The notes under the pieces are model-generated. The model saw only the letters and a list, made by a program, of their open reading frames with translations, had not been told where the DNA came from and did not search any database. From positions 9,867 through 73,866 of the forward strand of contig CAKTJC010000011.1 in the NCBI GenBank assembly GCA_934567355.1: a stretch of 64,000 bases of DNA, given 5' to 3'. This stretch comes from an uncultured Oscillospiraceae bacterium (lineage in GTDB: Bacteria > Bacillota > Clostridia > Oscillospirales > Oscillospiraceae). Both the position numbers and the translations under genes were made by a program. Of the stretch, positions 23,356 through 30,373 are shown piece by piece (position 1 is the stretch's first letter; every line of letters begins with the position of its first letter).

Positions 23356-23895
23356 ATGACTGAAAAAGAGATGATCGCCCGGGCAGAGGAAGAGGGCTTC
23401 GCCGCTGCCGCCGTGGTGGACACGGTGCAGATCGTGTTTGACCCGATGTTTCGCCCCTTCTGCGAGGAAAATCTGTGCGGCCAGTACGGCGTGAACTATT
23501 CCTGCCCCCCGGACTGCGGCACGCCGGAGGAAATGAAGCAGCGAGTCCTGGCGCACAAACACGGACTGGTGCTGCAGACCATCTGGGAAATATCGGATTA
23601 TACGGATAAGAAGGCAATCAAGCATGCCAAGCAATCCCACAATGCCGCCGGAATCCGACTGATGAAGGAATTCCGCAAAAACGGCATTCCCGGCTTTCTG
23701 GTGGGCGCCAGCGGCTGTGCGCTGTGCAGTCCCTGCGCGCTGAAGAACGGTCAGCCCTGCACCTATCCCGACCTGCGCTATTCCTGCATGTCCGCCTACT
23801 GCATCTTCGTGCGGAAGCTGGCAGAAAGCTGCGGCATGGAATATGACTGCGGGGAAGGACTGCTTGCATTTTTTGGTATGTATGTTTTTGATTGA
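23356..23895 (+). CDS. DUF2284 cysteine-rich, probable metal-binding protein
   Basis: A 179-residue soluble protein. Cysteines cluster in two groups: FCEENLCGQYGVNYSCPPDC at residues 35-54, and GASGCALCSPCALKNGQPC with a following YSCMSAYC. This matches DUF2284, a family of predicted metal-binding or iron-sulfur proteins of anaerobes. No enzymatic role is established. AAGGAGG precedes the ATG. It is transcribed away from the cobamide operon and may be unrelated to it. Confidence 0.75.
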   Translation: MTEKEMIARAEEEGFAAAAVVDTVQIVFDPMFRPFCEENLCGQYGVNYSCPPDCGTPEEMKQRVLAHKHGLVLQTIWEISDYTDKKAIKHAKQSHNAAGIRLMKEFRKNGIPGFLVGASGCALCSPCALKNGQPCTYPDLRYSCMSAYCIFVRKLAESCGMEYDCGEGLLAFFGMYVFD

Positions 23896-23920
23896 TTTTT
23901 GTGTGCAACCGTGCTAAGAT
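23892..23920 (+). promoter_or_regulatory. Promoter of the tandem DUF4430 gene
   Basis: TTGATT (23892-23897), a 17-bp spacer and TAAGAT (23915-23920). The -35 box overlaps the stop codon of the DUF2284 gene. Confidence 0.5.
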
Positions 23921-23952
23921 GGCACTGCAATAAACGAAAAGGAGACTGCAAT

Positions 23953-24750
23953 ATGAAAAAATTCTTATCCCTGCTCCTGTGCCTTGCCATGGTGCTGAGC
24001 CTGACGGGCTTTGCGCTTGCCGAAGCCGTGGAGGAAACTGAAGCGCCCACCGAGATCGTGTGGGATGAAAACCACGAGACCATCCGGCTGGAGATGGATG
24101 CGGAATATGGCGAGGGCGCAAAGACCTTCACCCTGGTGACCAATCATCAGAGCCAGGTCGCCCGCTGCACCGTGCATACCGACGAGGAGACCGTGGGCGC
24201 TGCGCTGCTTGCCCTGAACATTGTGGCAGGTGACGTGGGTGAATATGGCCTGTTCGTCAGCACCATCGACGGCTACACTGCCGACTATAGTGTCGACGGC
24301 AGCTATTGGGCTTTTTACATCGACGGCGAATATTCCATGACCGGCGTGGATTCCACCGAGATCAACGAGGGCAGCACCTATCTGTTCCAGGTGGAAGGCC
24401 TGGAGCTGGAAGAGGGCACGACCGTCACTCTGGAAGAAGGCAAGAACTATGGCCTGGGTGAGAAGCGCTTTGCGTTCCACGTCATTGACGGTGAGGGCAA
24501 CGAGATCGCAGTTACCGTCAGCACCGATCAGGAGACGGTGGGCGCAGCTCTGGCGGAGTGGAACATTGTTGCCGGTGAGGACAGCGACTACGGCCTGTAC
24601 ATCAAGACCGTGAACAACATCACCGCCGACTTCAATACCGACGGCAGCTACTGGGCCTTCTACATCGACGGTGAGTACGCCATGACCGGCGTGGACTCCA
24701 CCGAGATCAATGAGGACTCCGTTTACACCCTGCAGGTCACAAAGGGCTGA
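23953..24750 (+). CDS. Secreted protein with two tandem DUF4430 domains
   Basis: A 265-residue protein. Residues 1-23 are a signal peptide (ending GFALAEA) without lipobox. Two homologous domains follow, about 58-140 and 160-262. Both contain TVGAALxxxNIVAG, YGLxxxTxxxxTADxxxDGS, WAFYIDGEYxMTG and VDSTEINE, the pattern of DUF4430, which is related to the C-terminal domain of transcobalamin/intrinsic factor. No wall anchor or membrane tail is visible. Because it lies beside the cobamide uptake operon, extracellular corrinoid binding is a reasonable hypothesis. ATG at 23953 follows AAAGGAG. A strong terminator follows. Confidence 0.8.
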   Translation: MKKFLSLLLCLAMVLSLTGFALAEAVEETEAPTEIVWDENHETIRLEMDAEYGEGAKTFTLVTNHQSQVARCTVHTDEETVGAALLALNIVAGDVGEYGLFVSTIDGYTADYSVDGSYWAFYIDGEYSMTGVDSTEINEGSTYLFQVEGLELEEGTTVTLEEGKNYGLGEKRFAFHVIDGEGNEIAVTVSTDQETVGAALAEWNIVAGEDSDYGLYIKTVNNITADFNTDGSYWAFYIDGEYAMTGVDSTEINEDSVYTLQVTKG

Positions 24751-24767
24751 TCTCCATAAAATATTTT

Positions 24768-24801
24768 CTGCCAGTGCATCTTTTGCACTGGCAGATTTTT
24801 T
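24768..24801. terminator. Bidirectional intrinsic terminator
   Basis: CTGCCAGTGC (24768-24777) pairs perfectly with GCACTGGCAG (24785-24794), followed by ATTTTTT. It ends the DUF4430 gene and, on the other strand, the PAP2 gene. Confidence 0.9.
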
Positions 24802-24805
24802 GCGT

Positions 24806-25492
24806 TTACATTGTAACTTTTTCACGGTCAAAGAGCCGGTAAAACGGCTTCGTGACCGTTTTGCTTTTGCAAAGATCGAAGGCAACCTCGCCCAGCAGCC
24901 AGCCGGAAAACACGTCCACGATCACATGCTGCTTGGTGGTCAGGGTGGAGACAAAGACCATAAACGTAAAGATATATGCGAGGATCTTAACCCATCGGGG
25001 CGATTTCGTTTTCCCCAGACCCCGGCAGCACAGCCAGCTGAATTGGCAGTGGAGGGAAGGAAAAAGGTTTGTCGGTGTGTCTGATGCGTAGATGATCCGC
25101 ATGCCCCAGTCCCACAGGGAGTGCCCCTCAACGGTTGGACGGGAATTGGTGGTGGGCAGGAAGAGAAAGCACAGCAGAAAAACGAACAGGGACATCACAT
25201 GGGCGCAGAGAAACCGGAAAGCATTTTCCTTCCCGCTGCGCAGAATCAGCGCATAGCTGATATACCAGTAAACAAAAGCCCCGGCATAGATGATCACCGT
25301 CCAGGGCAGAAAGGGAGTTGCAAGGTCAATGGGCAGCTCGAAGTTATAGTGGTAAGCGCCGTCCATGAATACCTTGGTGCCGGAATAGACGAGTACCTGA
25401 AATCCCAGCGTGCACAGTAGGGGGAGAATGGTATATTCCGGAATAATGCGGGAAAGCAGACGGCAGATAAAATTTCTGATTTTTTTGAACAT
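24806..25492 (-). CDS. PAP2-family phosphatase, membrane
   Basis: A 228-residue protein with about six helices. The PAP2 phosphatase motifs are reduced but readable: LFLPTTNSRP, the SLHC motif in LFPSLHCQFSW, and TLTTKQHVIVDVFSGW (Arg/Lys-x-x-His-x-x-x-Asp). Likely substrates are polyprenyl or lipid phosphates at the outer face of the membrane. It starts 16 bp after the TVP38-family gene, with AGAGGAAA as ribosome site; the two form an operon with a lipid or envelope theme. Confidence 0.82.
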   Translation of the reverse strand: MFKKIRNFICRLLSRIIPEYTILPLLCTLGFQVLVYSGTKVFMDGAYHYNFELPIDLATPFLPWTVIIYAGAFVYWYISYALILRSGKENAFRFLCAHVMSLFVFLLCFLFLPTTNSRPTVEGHSLWDWGMRIIYASDTPTNLFPSLHCQFSWLCCRGLGKTKSPRWVKILAYIFTFMVFVSTLTTKQHVIVDVFSGWLLGEVAFDLCKSKTVTKPFYRLFDREKVTM

Positions 25493-25508
25493 CGCGTTTC
25501 CTCTTTTA

Positions 25509-26222
25509 TCAGAGTGATGTGTTTCCCTTGCTCTGATGCTTCAGTGCATGCTTTTTGCAGATATGGTTGTAGATCAGCAGCCCGATGCCGCTGACGGCCA
25601 AGGTAATGACGAAGGTGAGTATCGCTGCCCCGTAGCTTTTGGTGCCCAGGGCATCGCCGCCGATGGTGGAGGTGATCACCGAGGGGATCCGCCCGAAGGT
25701 GCAGATCAGGCAGAAAACAGGAAGGGGAATGTCCGTCAGCCCCGCAAAGTAGCCCAGCAGATCCTTGGGCGTGCCGGGAAGCATATAGACGATCAAAAAA
25801 AGAAAGTTCCGCGTCTCGCTGGTTTTCAGAAATTTGATCGAGTTGATTTTCTCTTCACTGAAAAAGATCCGCACAAGCCGCATGCCGAATTTGCGCACCA
25901 GGCCAAAGGTAATAATGCTGCCGACAGCCGCTGCCGCAATGGAGAGAATGGTTCCCTCTACCACGCCGAAAGCATACCCGGCGGCAATCTCAAAGGGCTC
26001 GCCGGGGATAAAGGCGATGATTACCTGGAAGATCACCATCCCCGCAAAGGCGAAGCGGGCAGCCCATCCGTAGCTGTCCACCCAGGCGCGAAGCGCCGCC
26101 GGGTCAGACACAAATTTCATCAGCGGTGTTCCAACAAATTGCCAGATAACAACACTGAGCACCAGCACCGCCGCGATCATTCCCCCTGCGACCCACCGCT
26201 TCCTACGCTCCCGCGCATCCAT
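25509..26222 (-). CDS. TVP38/TMEM64-family (VTT domain) membrane protein
   Basis: A 237-residue polytopic protein. The VTT/DedA-like core is FIPGEPFEIAAGYAFGVVEG, followed by AAAVGSIITFGLVRKFG and YMLPGTPKDLLGYFAGL. Members of this superfamily flip lipids or move polyprenyl phosphates, but the role of this one is not known. AAGGGGGTGG precedes the ATG, with a promoter at 26259-26287. The PAP2 gene follows. Confidence 0.86.
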   Translation of the reverse strand: MDARERRKRWVAGGMIAAVLVLSVVIWQFVGTPLMKFVSDPAALRAWVDSYGWAARFAFAGMVIFQVIIAFIPGEPFEIAAGYAFGVVEGTILSIAAAAVGSIITFGLVRKFGMRLVRIFFSEEKINSIKFLKTSETRNFLFLIVYMLPGTPKDLLGYFAGLTDIPLPVFCLICTFGRIPSVITSTIGGDALGTKSYGAAILTFVITLAVSGIGLLIYNHICKKHALKHQSKGNTSL

Positions 26223-26258
26223 ATGACCACCCCCTTAACGGTATTGTAAAACTTTGTT

Positions 26259-26287
26259 ATCATACCGCAAGGGGTAAAAAAAGTCAA
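26259..26287 (-). promoter_or_regulatory. Promoter of the TVP38-PAP2 operon
   Basis: On the minus strand TTGACT (26287-26282), a 17-bp spacer and TATGAT (26264-26259), about 37 bases before the ATG. Confidence 0.65.
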
Positions 26288-26357
26288 CACATCTCTGTAA
26301 ACTTAAGAAATAGTACACATTTTTAGCTGAAAGTGCATTTTGTAATATTCTTCCGGT

Positions 26358-26479
26358 GAGGAAACTCTGATGAAACCGGAGGGAGCTGATAGTAAGAGAT
26401 TTTTGACAATTCAAGGAAATCAAAGAAGGAGAAAAAGATCCGCTGCTTAACCGAAGACGATTGATTCAGAGTTTCCTTA
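26358..26479 (+). repeat. MITE-like dispersed repeat, copy 4 (divergent centre)
   Basis: About 122 bp with family ends GAGGAAACTCTGATGAAACC and, read in reverse, AAGGAAACTCTGAATCAATC. The central GGGAAATACATA hairpin is missing and replaced by unrelated A-rich sequence. The right end supplies the stop codon of the XRE gene (TAA on the minus strand, 26479-26477). Confidence 0.65.
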
Positions 26480-26800
26480 AAAATAGCTGTCCAGGATGAC
26501 CTGGACGGCTTTTTGCTGCTTCGGGGAAAGTGCCCGGTAACGGCATAGCAAAGATTCTTCCTCAAAACTGACTCCCAATTTCCCACTTTCCATCGGCGGC
26601 AGTTGGCAGCTTGTTCGGCCAACAAGAAAATCGATAGATACATGAAAAAAATCAGCAAGCCGGGAAAGCGTCGCAATGTCCGGCTCAATATTGTGATTCT
26701 CATATTTGTTGATAGATTGCTGGCTCACTCCAATTTTTTCTGCAAGCGTTTTCTGAGAAATTCCAGCATCAGAACGAAGAAGTTTTAAGTTTTCAAGCAT
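26477..26800 (-). CDS. XRE-family transcriptional regulator
   Basis: A 107-residue repressor-like protein. The helix-turn-helix covers residues 3-58: LKLLRSDAGISQKTLAEKI, GVSQQSINKYENHNIEPD and FFHVSIDFLVG. The C-terminal 40 residues (LSPKQQKAVQVILDSYF) are a short helical dimerisation tail. ATG at 26800 follows AAAGGAGAG; the open frame to 26878 is not supported by a ribosome site. It is divergent from a small lipoprotein gene whose promoter holds a perfect inverted repeat, the likely operator. Its 3' end runs into repeat copy 4. Confidence 0.88.
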   Translation of the reverse strand: MLENLKLLRSDAGISQKTLAEKIGVSQQSINKYENHNIEPDIATLSRLADFFHVSIDFLVGRTSCQLPPMESGKLGVSFEEESLLCRYRALSPKQQKAVQVILDSYF

Positions 26801-26868
26801 AAAAAGTCTCTCCTTTATGTCCATGATAAACTGGAAGTGTCGTTTAAGAAAACACTCGAAATTTGTTC

Positions 26869-26897
26869 TTGACAACAACTAATAGTAGTTGTATGAT
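26869..26897 (+). promoter_or_regulatory. Promoter with palindromic operator, small lipoprotein gene
   Basis: Consensus TTGACA (26869-26874), a 17-bp spacer and TATGAT (26892-26897). The spacer is filled by a perfect inverted repeat, ACAACTA (26875-26881) and TAGTTGT (26886-26892). Its position between an XRE regulator gene and a divergent gene is typical of XRE repressor control. Confidence 0.72.
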
Positions 26898-26987
26898 AAT
26901 CATGAGGCGATAAAACATTGTGACCGTCTGGACGTGTGAAGCAACGTTTTTGTGAAATGCCTACAAAACTGGGAAAGATAGCTGAAA

Positions 26988-27191
26988 ATGGCAAAAAGGG
27001 TGACCGCAGTAATATTGCTGTGTGTGTTATTGATCGGCATGCTTTGCATGCTTACTGGCTGTGTTAAGATCGGCTCCTGCGAGGAGTGCGGGCAAACGGA
27101 AAAGTTGACCAAATTCAAATTTAAGGATGGCTCCGTTGAATGGCTGTGTGATGACTGTTTAAGACTGGCAAAATTTCTGACGTCCTGGTAA
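26988..27191 (+). CDS. Small lipoprotein with zinc-ribbon-like cysteines
   Basis: A 67-residue protein. The N-terminal hydrophobic stretch ends in a lipobox (MLTG|C25), so it should be anchored at the outer face of the membrane. The mature part is tiny and has CEECG and CDDC, two CxxC pairs 23 residues apart, forming a likely zinc ribbon. It is transcribed from the palindromic promoter at 26869-26897 and is probably controlled by the divergent XRE protein. Function unknown. The ribosome site is weak (GGGAAAG). Confidence 0.65.
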   Translation: MAKRVTAVILLCVLLIGMLCMLTGCVKIGSCEECGQTEKLTKFKFKDGSVEWLCDDCLRLAKFLTSW

Positions 27192-27258
27192 TGTCCGGCG
27201 CCTTCCCCAAGCAAATCTACCCCCGCTTACTTCATTTTAATTAGAGGAGAGAAAAAGT

Positions 27259-27864
27259 ATGGTTAAAAAAGCAATTTCGCTCATGTCCGCTTTCGTTATG
27301 CTGCTTACGCTTCTGGCCGGGGTGATGCTCCCGGCGGGAGCATCTGAATACGACGACATCAACGATGATGCGGTGTTTTTGAAGCAGCAATCCAGTGTTA
27401 CCTGCACGCTGGTATCCAATGTCATGATGTTCCGCAGACGGGCAATTCTGGATGGCAACCCCGATTGGGATTCCATCACGGAGGCAAATGTGAAGCCCAC
27501 TGCCTGGACAAGCGGCGGTATGCGGTGGGATGTAACCTACTGCGGCATGAGAACCGTTACCTATGGCATGAACGGGGATCTTCATTTCGAGCAGGGAGAT
27601 CTGCAGGCAAAGCGGCAGTTCTTCATTGAGCAGCTCCAATCCCACCCCGAGGGAATCGTCATTTACTGCCATCCCACCGGTGGCCAGCACGCGGTGCTGC
27701 TGACGGATTACGATGCAAATACGGATACTTTTTACTGCGCTGACCCCTCCAGCCGCGCGAACGCCGGGCGAATTCCCCTGGGCGACTGCACCTTGCTGAA
27801 AATTGTGACGGATAATTATTCCGGCACACAGTATACTGCGGTAGCAAATACTTCGGAATATTAA
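27259..27864 (+). CDS. Secreted C39-like cysteine peptidase
   Basis: A 201-residue protein with a signal peptide (residues 1-29, ending PAGASE) and a single papain-like domain of the C39-like type. The catalytic set is Gln43/Gln44 with Cys49 (QQSSVTCTLVSNVMM), His144 (GGQHAVLLTDYD) and Asp162 (CADPSS). There is no lipobox or wall anchor. The family cleaves peptides or acts on peptidoglycan cross-bridges; the substrate is unknown. It starts 67 bp after the small lipoprotein gene, with AGAGGAGAG as ribosome site, and may share its promoter. Confidence 0.78.
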   Translation: MVKKAISLMSAFVMLLTLLAGVMLPAGASEYDDINDDAVFLKQQSSVTCTLVSNVMMFRRRAILDGNPDWDSITEANVKPTAWTSGGMRWDVTYCGMRTVTYGMNGDLHFEQGDLQAKRQFFIEQLQSHPEGIVIYCHPTGGQHAVLLTDYDANTDTFYCADPSSRANAGRIPLGDCTLLKIVTDNYSGTQYTAVANTSEY

Positions 27865-27926
27865 ATCGTGTCTGCAGCAGATGCAAAAGAAGACGACCAT
27901 CCGACGTAGAATAAGTGAAACGATTT

Positions 27927-27974
27927 TCCCCCGTCCAACTTCGGTTTACCAACCGGGATGGACGGGGGGATTTT
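27927..27974 (+). terminator. Intrinsic terminator of the C39-like gene
   Basis: TCCCCCGTCC (27927-27936) pairs with GGACGGGGGGA (27960-27970) and is followed by TTTTC. An inner CGGTT/AACCG pairing extends the hairpin. On the minus strand it also closes the glnN transcript, though without a good U-run. Confidence 0.75.
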
Positions 27975-27987
27975 CATATTTATTGCC

Positions 27988-30075
27988 TTACCGCACGTCA
28001 AAGAGCAGCTTGCCGTATCCGGGTACCGGCCAGCTTTCGGTGGAGGCGGTGGATTCCATGGAGTCAACGCTGATGCGCAGGCTGCACATGTCCTCCAGAA
28101 TGACGGTCTTGAAGAAATCTGCCAGGGCGACATTGTCGGTGATGGACTTGGCTTCCAGCAGGTCGTGCTCCAGCTTGTCGGCAGCCCGGTGGGTCGCACC
28201 GATCAGAGCGCTGATGCATTTGACGGTGTCGCGCTCGTAGCTGCAATCCACATCGGGGATGGCATTGAGCTTCGCGGAGATTCCGGCGCTCAGGGCGGCG
28301 GTGTATTTTGCCATGGCAGGCAGGTAATCCTTGCGTGCCATGTCCAGCATGGTCTGCGCCTCAATGTTGATGATCTTGCAGTAGTTCTCCAGCTTTACCT
28401 CATGGCGGGCGGTGAGCTCTGTTTCGCTGTATACCTTGTGGGTGGTGAAGAGCTCTACGTTCTTTTTATCCAGCAAATGTGCCAGCGCGTCGGGCGTGGT
28501 GCGCAGGTTCAGCAGCCCCCGGCGTTCGGCCTCCTGCACCCAGGAGGCATCGTAGCCGTCACCGTTGAAGATGATGCGCTTGTGCTCGGCAATGGTCTTG
28601 CGAATCAGCTCGTGAAGGGTAACCTCAAAGTCTTCGGTCTCCTCCAGCACATCGGCAAACTGCCGCAGCTCCTCGGCCACGGAGGTGTTCAGCACCGTGT
28701 TGGCGCAGGAAATGGACTCGGAGGAACCAAGCATCCGAAATTCAAACTTGTTGCCGGTGAAGGCAAAGGGGCTGGTGCGGTTGCGGTCGGTGGCATCCCG
28801 CTGGAATTTGGGCAGGGTGTGAACGCCGATGCGCAGCACCTCTTTCTCGTGGCTGTCATAGGGGGAGTCCTTTTCAATGGCTTCCAGAATCTCGCTCAAA
28901 TCCGAGCCAAGGAACATGGACACAATGGCGGGGGGCGCTTCGTTGGCACCCAGCCGATGGTCATTCCCGGCGGAGGCCACGGTGATGCGCAGCAGATCCT
29001 GATATTCGTCCACTGCCTTGATAACGGCGCACAGGAACAGCAGGAACTGGGCGTTCTCATAGGGGGTTTCGCCCGGCTCCAGCAGGTTCACGCCGGTGTC
29101 GGTAGAAATGGACCAGTTGTTGTGCTTGCCGCTGCCGTTCACGCCGTCAAAGGGCTTTTCGTGAAGCAGACACACCAAATTGTGGCGCTTGGCAACCTTC
29201 TGCATCATCTCCATGGTCAGCTGGTTGTGGTCGGCGGCAATGTTGGTGGTGGTGAAGATGGGGGCCAGCTCGTGCTGAGCGGGGGCAACCTCGTTGTGCT
29301 CGGTCTTGGCCAGGATGCCCAGCTTCCACAGCTCGTCGTTCAAATCCTTCATAAAGGCGGCAACACGGGGCTTGATGGCGCCGAAATAGTGGTCATCCAG
29401 CTCCTGCCCCTTGGGGGGCTTGGCGCCGAACAGGGTGCGGCCGGTGTAGATCAGATCCTTGCGCTTGTCGAAATCGTCCTTATCCACCAGGAAATACTCC
29501 TGCTCGGGGCCGACGGTGGTCTTGACGGAGGTGACATCGGGGTTGCCGAAGAGCTTCAGCACCCGCAGCGCCTGCCGGTTGATGGCCTCCATGGAGCGCA
29601 GCAGGGCGGTCTTCTGGTCAAGAGCCTCGCCGCCGTAGCTGAGGAACACGGTGGGGATGCACAGCACCCCGTCCTTGATGAATGCATAGCTGGTGGCGTC
29701 CCAGGCGGTGTAGCCGCGAGCCTCAAAGGTGGCGCGCAGACCGCCGGAGGGGAAAGAGGAGGCGTCCGGCTCGCCTTGGATCAGCTCCTTGCCGGAGAAT
29801 TCCATGATGACCTTTCCGCCGGGCTTGGGAGAAATGAAGCTGTCGTGCTTCTCGGCGGTGACACCGGTCATGGGCTGGAACCAGTGGGTAAAATGGGTCG
29901 CGCCCTTCTCAATTGCCCAGTCCTTCATGGCGTTGGCAACCACGGTTGCGACCTCCGCATCCAGGTGCTTGCCTTGCTTGATGGTGCGCTGCAATGCCTT
30001 GTAAGTCTCTTTGGGAAGCCGCGCCTCCATTGTGGCGTCGTCAAAAACCATGGAAGAAAAAATATCCGTTACCAT
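27988..30075 (-). CDS. glnN: Glutamine synthetase type III
   Basis: Forms glutamine from glutamate, ammonia and ATP. At 695 residues it has the length of GSIII (about 700) and not GSI (about 450). Diagnostic segments: [33 protein letters not shown] (metal Glu), [35 protein letters not shown] (ATP/ammonia site), [15 protein letters not shown] and [21 protein letters not shown] precedes the ATG. Expression appears governed by the leader attenuator at 30098-30155, behind a sigma-A promoter at 30184-30212. Confidence 0.96.
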   Translation of the reverse strand: MVTDIFSSMVFDDATMEARLPKETYKALQRTIKQGKHLDAEVATVVANAMKDWAIEKGATHFTHWFQPMTGVTAEKHDSFISPKPGGKVIMEFSGKELIQGEPDASSFPSGGLRATFEARGYTAWDATSYAFIKDGVLCIPTVFLSYGGEALDQKTALLRSMEAINRQALRVLKLFGNPDVTSVKTTVGPEQEYFLVDKDDFDKRKDLIYTGRTLFGAKPPKGQELDDHYFGAIKPRVAAFMKDLNDELWKLGILAKTEHNEVAPAQHELAPIFTTTNIAADHNQLTMEMMQKVAKRHNLVCLLHEKPFDGVNGSGKHNNWSISTDTGVNLLEPGETPYENAQFLLFLCAVIKAVDEYQDLLRITVASAGNDHRLGANEAPPAIVSMFLGSDLSEILEAIEKDSPYDSHEKEVLRIGVHTLPKFQRDATDRNRTSPFAFTGNKFEFRMLGSSESISCANTVLNTSVAEELRQFADVLEETEDFEVTLHELIRKTIAEHKRIIFNGDGYDASWVQEAERRGLLNLRTTPDALAHLLDKKNVELFTTHKVYSETELTARHEVKLENYCKIINIEAQTMLDMARKDYLPAMAKYTAALSAGISAKLNAIPDVDCSYERDTVKCISALIGATHRAADKLEHDLLEAKSITDNVALADFFKTVILEDMCSLRISVDSMESTASTESWPVPGYGKLLFDVR

Positions 30076-30097
30076 ACCGATGTCTCCTTTTTGAATA

Positions 30098-30155
30098 ATA
30101 AAAAAGCGACAGGGAGGCGGAGGGGATCATCCCATCCGCGACACCCTTGTCGCTT
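30098..30155 (-). promoter_or_regulatory. glnN leader attenuator with competing hairpins
   Basis: In the minus-strand leader, AAGCGACA (30155-30148) and GGG can pair with CCC and TGTCGCTT (30111-30104) around an inner stem (30139-30117), followed by TTTTTTATTATT: a complete intrinsic terminator ahead of the gene. The same 5' arm can instead form a short hairpin, GCGAC-AAGGGT-GTCGC (30153-30138), which excludes the terminator. Its 6-base loop has A at position 1 and G at position 4, as in RNA targets of ANTAR antiterminators. The start codon follows 22 bp after the U-run. Confidence 0.7.
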
Positions 30156-30183
30156 CCAAATACAATATGAATCACTTGCCCGC

Positions 30184-30212
30184 ATTTTACTGCTTCCGAT
30201 CGGGATTGTCAA
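30184..30212 (-). promoter_or_regulatory. glnN promoter
   Basis: On the minus strand TTGACA (30212-30207), a 17-bp spacer and TAAAAT (30189-30184). The transcript would begin near 30177, giving a leader of about 100 bases that contains the attenuator. Confidence 0.75.
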
Positions 30213-30330
30213 CAGCTTTTTGATGCCGGCCGTTCTTTTTGTGGAATCTGGTCAGGTTTTATGGCCCGACTTTAACGCAAATGGTGCATATTGAGCCGGG
30301 ACTGTTTGCAGCTGGGGCGCAATCCGCATC

Positions 30331-30363
30331 AAAAAAGGCGTGGCCATTGCGGTCACGCCTTTT
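30331..30363 (-). terminator. clpB terminator
   Basis: AAAAGGCGTG (30333-30342) and CACGCCTTTT (30354-30363) form the stem; on the minus strand the transcript ends in TTTTTT. Confidence 0.85.
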
Positions 30364-30373
30364 CTGTTTGGGT

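Noticed and set aside
30117-30139. Second ANTAR-type hairpin in the glnN leader
   Set aside because: The stem is good, but the loop (TGA, or five bases if the last pair is open) does not follow the A1/G4 hexaloop rule.
27958-30294. Long open frame antisense to glnN (and similar ones antisense to clpB, deoB, the ABC exporter, GH31 and others)
   Set aside because: They mirror the codon pattern of confident genes on the other strand, have no family signature and lack ribosome sites. High GC at third positions keeps antisense frames open.
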